A DNA stretch of 64,000 nt from Lamellibrachia satsuma (Eukaryota; Annelida; Polychaeta; Sabellida; Siboglinidae): contig BSQZ01000015.1 in NCBI GenBank assembly GCA_033239005.1, forward strand, positions 8,692,001 to 8,756,000. Direction: 5' to 3'. The notes under the pieces are model-generated. The model did no database searches and was not told the origin of the DNA. It was given only the letters and a program-made list of their open reading frames with translations. Within the stretch, counting starts at the first letter, position 1; every line of letters starts with the position of its first letter. The position numbers and the translations under genes were made by a program. Shown here piece after piece: positions 29,401 through 39,026 of the stretch.

Positions 29401-32400
29401 TTATTGTTACACCATGTACCAAGGTGTGGTGGTTGTTGTTACACCATGTACCAAGGTGTGGTGATTGTTGTTACACCATGTATCAAGGTGTGGTGGTTGT
29501 TGTTACACCATGTATCAAGGTGTGGTGGTTATTGTTACACCATGTACCAAGGTGTGGTGGTTATTGTTACACCATGTACCAAGGTGTGGTGGTTATTGTT
29601 ACACCATGTACCAAGGTGTGGTGGTTGTTGTTACACCATGTACCAAGGTGTGGTGGTTGTTGTTACACCATGTACCAAGGTGTGGTGGTTATTGTTACAC
29701 CATGTACCAAGGTGTGGTGGTTATTGTTACACCATGTACCAAGGTGTGGTGGTTGTTGTTACACCATGTATAAAGGTGTGGTGGTTGTTGTTACACCATG
29801 TAGCAAGGTGTGGTGGTTATTGTTACACCTTGTACCAATGTGTGGTAGTTATTGTTACACCATGTACCAAGGTGTAGTGGTTGTTGTTACACCATGTATA
29901 AAGGTGTGGTGGTTGTTGTTACACCACGTAGCAAGGTGTGGTGGTTATTGTTACACCATGTACCAAGGTGTGGTGGTTGTTGTTACACCATGTATAAAGG
30001 TGTGGTGGTTGTTGTTACACCATGTAGCAAGGTGTGTTGGTTATTGTTACACTTTGTACCAAGGTGTGGTGGTTATTGTTACACCATGTACCAAGGTGTG
30101 GTGGTTGTTGTTACACCATGTCTAAAGGTGTGGTGGTTGTTGTTACACCATGTAGCAAGGTGTGGTGGTTATTGTTACACCATGTACCAAGGTGTGGTGG
30201 TTGTTGTTACACCATGTAGCAAGGTGTGGTGGTTATTGTTACACCATGTAGCAAGGTGTGGTGGTTGTTGTTACACCATGTACCAAGGTGTTGTGGTTGT
30301 TGTTACACCATGTATAAAGGTGTGGTGGTTATTGTTACACCATGTACCAAGGTGTGGTGGTTGTTGTTACACCATGTATAAAGGTGTGGTGGTTATTGTT
30401 ACACTATGTAGCAAGGTGTGGTGGTTATTGTTACACCATGTACCAAGCTTTAATGTTACACAGCTAAAGATAAATTCTTACAACTTCGCTCAGAGGCATC
30501 AGAAGAAGGATGTTCCAAACTACTGCAAGAAAAACAAGATCTGTGAAGATGCAGGGTGGAAGCGAACTGAGTTGAATAATGGCTACAGATTATGTTAGTG
30601 ACAGAGATGGTACCTACTGAATAATGGAAATAAGGAAATGTTTTATAAGGAATATATTCCTTGGAAAAGTATTTGACACAACGAACTCACAAAGAATCAA
30701 TATATACAATGATACAATTAAAGGTCAATGGCAACTTTAATGAGGACATGTACTGACTGTACAAATGAACTTTGTAGACAACATTCTGTGAAGCAACATT
30801 AAAGAAATCCAGTCTGCCTAGATGTCAACAAAAACATTGTTAAACTGCCTCCATACATATAACACTACACAATGAATGTTCAGAATGAAAATACTTGAAT
30901 TGTTTATTGGTATCTGGGAATGATGTTGTCAATGCAAAGGGCCAAATGGATGTGTCATAATAGCACAGAGTAAAAACCATTATACAAGGGATACTTCCTG
31001 TTATAAGTGCTGTTGCCATGATGCCACCACCAATACATTTCAAGGAAATTATGATAAATGGGCGAAGAACAACTAAACGTCAAATATATTGGAAGTCGCA
31101 ACCCCAGACACGCACTTGTGGAGGTAGTTGAGGACATGGGTGTGGGCGCAAAGAAACTAATCACACGTAGTCAAAACATGTAATATTGCGTGCAGTAGAA
31201 ATATATATTGCTCACCTGCACAATATGCATCAGTTTGACATGTATAGAATACATAAATACTTTGTTTTAAAGATAGTTCTTAAGCCCAGTACCAAGCTAC
31301 AATGTTTATTGTTATGCCCGGTACCAAGCTTTACTGTTTTAAATGGTTTAAATTTTGTTCTAATTCAATTACCAGTTTGTATTTGCAACAGTACTCATCT
31401 TTATGAATTTATGTATAACATAAAGAAGACTACAATAATAACTGTCGAATGTCAATATTATAATTAAATTCCAGCATCTACTTATATTTCTTTAGGGTGT
31501 TAAAACGAACTCGGCACCTTGGTACCGGGCATACACTGCTAAAAATAACTTTCTTGTTTTAAAAAAAAACTTCAAACAAGAACATTTTTCTAGGGAGAAA
31601 TGTAAGAAAATGATGTTCCTCATCTAAGAATTTTTTTCATAAGAAAAATGTTATTGGCTTAAGAAAAGTTTCTAAAATCAAGAAAAGGCTATAGAAATAT
31701 TGTCTTATTTATCCTATAAAACTGTTCTTATCTAAGAAATGTTTTTTTTCTGAAATAAGAAAAGTGCTTTATTAAAGCAAGAAAATGTTTCTTAAATTAT
31801 TTTCTAGGGAGCCACACAGCGAAATTTTTAAATCAACAAATGTTTTCTTAAATTTAATAAGAAAATTTTTCTTGTAGTCATTTCTGATGTTTCACATTAG
31901 TAAGAATATTTTTCTGAAAACAAGAAAAAACTTCTGAAAGAGTTTTCTTGGAATAAGAAACATTTTCTTATCAAAAAAATTCTTATCAAAAAAACTACTG
32001 ATCACTACATGTCAGGAGTAATTTTGTAAAATAAGACAATTTTCTTACCACAAAATGCAAATTGCGATGAAGAGTATCAATTATCAAGGAATATACTACC
32101 ATGAAATGACAAAAGGGAGCAAGTGATATTTTTGCCATCACAATGATGGAACTATCACAATGGTGGGACCAAAAGCCATATTTTAACATAATAAAACTTT
32201 TCAGATGGCAGATTTTCTACAGATGACACGGCATAAAGGAGCAAGTGACAATGGAATTGTGTTTTATCATGAGAAAAGGGGGGAAAAGTGTGACCAATAG
32301 CATCATGTGTTACTGCGACAGCCATACAATCAGTCTGCAGCTCTCATACCCAGTATTCCTGGTCAAATCAACCAATTTTCTGGAAATTAAAAAAGGTGAT

Positions 32401-32914
32401 GTCTCAGAATGTCCTAACATTTTAACCAATTACCAAATGGTTATATCTGAGAAATTTTGCAGAAAAACTAAGCTAAGGGGTAAATACACCAATTATTTGG
32501 ATATATTTTCAGGTGCCTCTAACTACAGAACTTAAATCTGCTGAATGTCTAGACATATTCGAACAGATGTGCATCATAAAATTAAAGAATGATAATGAGA
32601 ATGATAAAATGTAAATTTATTACGACAACTTGTCACATAATTCTGTCATAAGATCTGCCTTGTTGCTTAAGGGGAGTTATTCAAGGGTGATTTGATTGCA
32701 CTTGCTGCTTTATGTCACAAAATTGTTCTGTGGCAATAACTTAATTTATAAGATGACAAAAGGGAGCAAGTGACACAAAGTCACCAAATAACCAATGTCA
32801 CAAAAAGTACTAATCATTTTTATAAATACACTTAGTCAAATAGTCCAAAGAATGGTTTACAATTAGTTTGCTGTAATATGCACAACAGAGCAAACCAAAA
32901 TATGTTTTGTCCGA

Positions 32915-32966
<52 letters not shown>

Positions 32967-32975
32967 CACACGCAC

Positions 32976-33011
<36 letters not shown>

Positions 33012-36000
33012 TACAGCCATTGTACCTCTACAGAAGGGGTGGCCTTATAAGAGGGGACTACTGGCACAGTAAAGTACAAACACACATTACAGCCCTTGTA
33101 CCTCTACAGAAGGGGTGACCTTATAAGAGGGGACTACTGGCACAGTGAAGTACAAACAAATGCAAAACTAAATTACCATAGTAACAATTAGTTGAAATTT
33201 GAAAAGTATTTGAACTGTGTACAATTTAAAGACACAGTAGCAATGGCATGATTTAGGTGTCCGTGACATTCTGCGCACATCAAAGAAGGAACAATATTTT
33301 GCTAGAAGATACAATTAGTGACATTCCTAGTATGTGAAAGCCAAGGATTTCATCCATAGATTTATTTTATTACAAATTAGCTTTCATGAAAGTTAAAATA
33401 GTCAGAATGATGACATGTTAATGTGTATTTTCTATTCTATTTTCTATTCTTTTCTATTCATGATCAAGTTGACAAGTTGAATGTCTTGTAGTTGTTCCTC
33501 ATCAGTTTGGTTTTTGTTGTGTTGAGCTTTAGCCCAATCTGTGGTGCTGTTGTTGTGAGTTTGTCCATCTTTTCTTGCATGTCTTTGTGCCTGCTAGACA
33601 GCAGTCCGATATCATCTGCATAGACCAGGTCTTCCATGATTGAGGTAAGTGTCAATCTGATGCCCCTATTTTCATCTTTGGTGGTTTCTGTCATCAGCCA
33701 GTCAATGGCATGGATGAACAGAAATGGTGAGAGAATGCATCACTATTTACTCCGGATTTGATGCTGAAGCTGTCTGTCAGGTGGCTGTTACAGGCAACAT
33801 TGCAATGGACATCTGCGTAGAGTATCTTGCCATCTTCTATGGGATCCCGTAGTGACATAGTATTCTTCACAAGGATTCTCTGTGAAGGCTGTCAAAGGCC
33901 TTTTCAAAGTCAATGAAGGCAACGTAGGTCGTACTGTTCCATTCTGTGCTTTGCTCCAAAATCTGCCATAATGCTCTTCTGAACCCGGCTTGTTCCTGAC
34001 GGAGGATTGTGTCAGTAGCTGTTAATATTCTCTTCGGGATGATGTGGCAGATCTTGTATGATCTGACATAGGATTTTGAGTGTCTCTTGTTCATCTGCTT
34101 TCAGCATTTCTGGACAGACACTGTCACTTCCTGGTGCTTTTCCATTCTTCTGGCTTTTAATGGCTTCTCTTACTTCTGCTAGAGGTTAATTTCAAGGTCA
34201 TCTGCTGTCTCCGGAATGTCTGCTGGAAATGCTCCTTCCACTTCTCTATCTTCTCTTTCTTGACTGTGATGATCTTTCCATCTGCGTGGGAGGTTCTGGT
34301 TAGGACCTGTATCTGTATCTTTCAGCTTCTTGGTTATGTGGTAGAGTGATTTCATATCCTTTCTTCTTCCTGCTTCTTCTGAAGGTTTTCAATGTAGGTG
34401 CGTTTGTCTGCTCTGGCACTCTTTTTCACTTCTTTGTCTTTCTGTGAATATTCTCTAGAAAGTCTTTCTTTGAGTCTTGGAGATTTTGTTGTGAGCAGTC
34501 TTTTCTTTATTCATTTCCTTTGGCCTATTTTTGTCCCAGGTTGATGTGGAAATCCACTGCTCTTTCTTTGCTCTTCTTTAGCCTAGAACTGTTTTCCTTG
34601 TTTGCTCCATGGCCTTGTTGAAACTGCATATTGTTATCTCTGTTTCCTCCTGCAGAATACTAAAACAGTTCTTCAGAGCAATTGTAAACTGTTGTTTGGT
34701 TTCTTGCTTTTGTAGCTTGGTGGTATTAAAACTGGCTCATGGTGAAGCATATTAATTATGTGGAAATGTGTGTGTGTGTGTGTGTGTGCGTGTGTGCGTG
34801 CGTGCGTGCGTGCGTGCGTGTGTGTTGTCTGCCAGTGCAGTATTATATAAAGAACTACAGTTTGGATCATTGTACACTTTGATCTTCCTAGTTAGCATGT
34901 TGTCGATTTAGATTAGTGCAATGTCATTTGTATTATTCATGCTTTTCAAAAAGTATGTAGTTATTTTCATTTCTAACACAGAGCTACTTCATAAAGTTAG
35001 GTATGGGTAAGTGGTCTGATATGTCATGTAAGATTTAACTGAATTTTCATTTATGAAATATTCTTGCTTGTTGGTTGCAATATTATCTAGGAGTAAATAA
35101 TGGTAAAAAATAGCTTTAGTTTTGTAATCATAGATTTCACACTAGCATGTTATGAAAATAGCATTATGTGAAATACTTGCACGTGACGAAAGTATAGCAA
35201 GTTGATTACTAGCTTGCCGAAATATCATGATGAAGCAATGTTAATTCTGTGGAAATGTGTGTGTTGTCTGCCAGTGGAGTGCAGTATTATATAAAGAGCT
35301 ATATAGTTTGGGGCATTGTGCATGTCAATCTTCAGTTTGCAATTAATGTTCTAATGTTATTTTAAATATTCATGCATTTGAAAAGTGTGTACTTATATAA
35401 ATGTTAATACCTACTTCACACGCAAGTAATATATTGGGAAGTGGTCTGACAAGTATTATTTTATAGTATGCTAGAGTAATGTATGTGTTAAAAAAAATAA
35501 TAAAAAAATATAAATATTGTGTTAGTTCTATAAACATAGATTGTATGACTCATTTCCCTAACTGTATTATTAAAGCTATAGTTCATGTAAATAAGTCTGA
35601 CTTTTTAAGCACGACACTGGCTGTGCATATAAACAGTGCTGCAGACTGCTACTCGGTGTGACGTAATCGTAGGATATACAGCTAAAAAAACATGCTCAAA
35701 TCACTTAAAATAGTTAGGTTTCTTTGCTAATAATTGTACAAGTTATTAAATTTTTGGTTATGTTATATATACTAACAATTACAATCATAAACTTACACAT
35801 ATCATTAGAGCAAACCACATTGAAAATAACGGCCAAAAGTAGATGCCTACTTTTGGCACAGAGATACTTTTGGCCTACTATACAGGATCACAAGAAGGCA
35901 ATTTCTATGTTTTGCCTTTCGAGGCAGTGGTCTTGGCCATAGCAACATGACACAAAATCAACTCTACGTTTCTTCTGTACTCGTTTTTGTTGCTTGAGTC

Positions 36001-38946
36001 AGACCGATAACCATGCAACATGACACAAAATCATCTACGTTTCTTCTGTACTCGTTTTTGTTGCTTGAGATCAGACCGATAAGTGTCATCTGCATATTTG
36101 AAACAATGGAAATGTGAACAAATACTTCTACAAGAATTGGTGTACATGGCATATAAAAATGGTGTCAACACACACCCCTGAGGGGCTCTGGTGGAGGCGG
36201 AGACAAAAGGTGAGTAGTGACCATTAACTTTCACATACAGTCGCGCCTTGTTATAACGCGCCCCGTTATTACGCGGATTCGGATATAACACGGTCGGTCA
36301 TGGACCCAGATTTTCTGTCGCTAGGGGTGAAATGGTTGGGCTGCCATCAATCGTGTTTCGCCGGCGTTGGCTTCAGCCGGGCGACTTGTTAATTGCAGTG
36401 GTGATTCACACAAATGCGTTGCATGTGAATAAAACATTCACACATTCAGTGGTAATTTAGACATCAGAGACACACCAGCCAATTCGCTCCTGCACCTTTC
36501 AAATGATTAAAAATATTGAAGTTTAACCCATTTATTCTACCTAACAAACAGCAAGTCTATTTCAGACAGCAAGATTAAACAATTCTTACTGAATGCCGAT
36601 ACATGAAAATAACTCACAGTGCATTGAAATAATAAAAGTTGAGTAAAATCATGTTAAACGTAATTGAGCAGGCAACAGCAATATAAATCTCCGGTGAAAC
36701 AGCAACGAAGTATCATTAGCCTTCCGTAAGTCTGTTGCACACATCACAAATTCTGGAATCTTCACTATGCCAAAACGCAAGGCGTACACGGTACGCGAAA
36801 AGTTAGATTTGGTCATCCGAATACGAAAGGGTGAATCGCAATGCAAAGTGTCTCGGGAGATGCGCGTTCCCAAATCGACGCTTCGGGGATGGCTAAAGGA
36901 TGAAGTAAAGCGACGATAATTTTTAATCAACGCTTGCGCTGCAAATGGAAACTCATACGCACATGTTCCGCTGCTCGTCTCCAGGTTATTGTTTTCGATG
37001 AGCATTACTCATAGTGACGCGTCATACAGTCAGCCCATCGTAACAGATTATTGTCGATTTGTATTCCACAATTCCACACACGTGTAATTTATTCAATTCA
37101 ATTTTGACATTTTAAAAATCGATACAGCACACATTGACGTTAATATTCTACTCTAAATAAGCTTTATATACCGTGCGGGACAACAGGGTTTCATCACAGC
37201 GGCAGCGATCAGCGGCAGCATGACGTGTTAATTGCTGTTCGTGGTACCCCTGATGGCAGATACGGGAACACCTAACGCGGTCCAATATCATGGACCCCAA
37301 CCACCACGTTATAACAAGGCATGACTGTACTGTGCGCGGTTGGTAAAGAAACTATATGGACATGCATGACAAATGTTTTACCAACCCCAAGATCAATCAA
37401 TTTTCTAACCATCAAATGCGGCTGAATTGTGTTAAATGCTATGGCTGGAACGATACACTACTTCACGCTATGATATGTATCGCAATACTGGGGTCACAAT
37501 ACCAGGGCTGGGTCCAATTACGTAATTGTAATTGATTACAGCAAAATTGTGTAATTGTAATTGTAATTAATTATGGTTTCAAATTTGTGCTGTAATTGTA
37601 ATTGTTATATTTTGTATAATTGAAAATTTATTTCAATTACAATCAATTACAATCAATTACAGTACGTTTCATATCACAAACTGCCTGAACAAACTGTCAA
37701 TAAAATATAATTTAAGTCTCATACAGGTTCAGGGTTGTTTGATTTAAATCATTTTATTTAAATCATGATTTAAATCACTCCAAAAAATCATTGATTTATG
37801 ATTTTTTTTTACTTCTGATTTTTGTAATCGGTAATTTATATGAATTTAGCACAAATAATTGTTTACAAGCATTGAGATCAACAGAGTTCTGTATGTCTTT
37901 TAATACAAAAGCACAAAGTGTGCACACTTGTGTAGCTGTATTGACACCAGATAGCCTGACTGTCAAATATTTTATGACATTGTGTATGTCTGAGCTATTC
38001 CCTTTTTGAATGCAGTGAAGCTACACAAAGTTATCTTCCAGAGGAAGTATCTTTTCAAGTCAGAAGCCCTGAGTTAAAGTCCACTTAGAGCTTGTGCTAG
38101 TTGTTCTCAATTCAGTATGTTGACTCAAGTGAGACAGTCTGGGCTACAAAATAGCGTAAAGATTTTACATAGATTATAGTTAAATATACGTGTGGGAAAC
38201 ATACTACATGTTATATTTCGTTGTTTTATTGATACACAGACAGGTGTAGTTCGTGTTGAACGTTTATCGCTTCACAAAGGTGATGTGAATAATGTTTTAC
38301 CAACCACTATCGCATATCATATTGTACCGCGATACAGATATTGTGTTTCGTGTGCCGTAATATGCGGTGTGTATCACGATACACTGGTGCACCGTTGTGT
38401 AATTCCAGCCCCATTAAATGCTGACAAAGAATCAATGAACAGGATCCTAGCATACTAGGCAATATCGTCCACCCCACTATTGAGCTTGGGGAGGAAGTAT
38501 CACCTGTAAAAATCGTATGCGCGGATTTTGACTTACCGTAGCCATTTGGCTACGGAACTAATAACTTAAGTTTTAAAACCGATACACACTAACCATTTCA
38601 CATGTGTATTCCGTGACATACAACCGACAATTGGGCGTCAAGAAACGTGCTCCAAATAATTATTTATGAGTACATTTATCGGTCACATAGAAAAGATTTC
38701 ATAAATAGCTGCCATACTGTGCATGTGATGTTGCCTTTGGGTCACATGGTCTGACGCGATTTCGTGTGGGGTGGTGGTGGTGGCCGCCTGTAGAATGAGG
38801 CCAGAGTAGGCAATTCTTAACGTGACCTTATATTGTATATATATATTTTGTATTCACGTTCACAAAACATCCGGTTTTCTGTGAGATGTCAGAATAGGTA
38901 AAGGTAATAATTTCACTTTTACATGGTTATTGTCAGGTAACTTTAG

Positions 38947-39026
<80 letters not shown>

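Larger units (their letters stand above)
35945..38510 (-). mobile_element. LINE RT fragment carrying two nested DNA transposons
   Basis: On the minus strand the RT reads SLSAFNTIQPHLMVRKLIDL then GVG (across 38440-37400), and YVKVNGHYSPFVSASTRAPQ, GCVLTPFLYAMYTN, FKYADDTYRSDL (36237-36090). The motif YADD is the catalytic box and APQGCVL the block before it. Two DNA elements (36238-37327 and 37440-38413) interrupt it. Taking out the second element and one copy of its 8-base duplication restores the frame through SAFNTIQPH. The clade is not certain. Confidence 0.78.

Noticed and set aside
29290..30598. Overlapping frames of 100-250 codons with a WWLLLHHVPRCGG repeat
   Set aside because: All plus frames are open because the 32-bp unit lacks stops. 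The peptide is just the minisatellite read in three phases.
32810..33072. RTHARTHA.. and CVCVCVRAC.. frames
   Set aside because: Translations of the CGCA/CA microsatellite.
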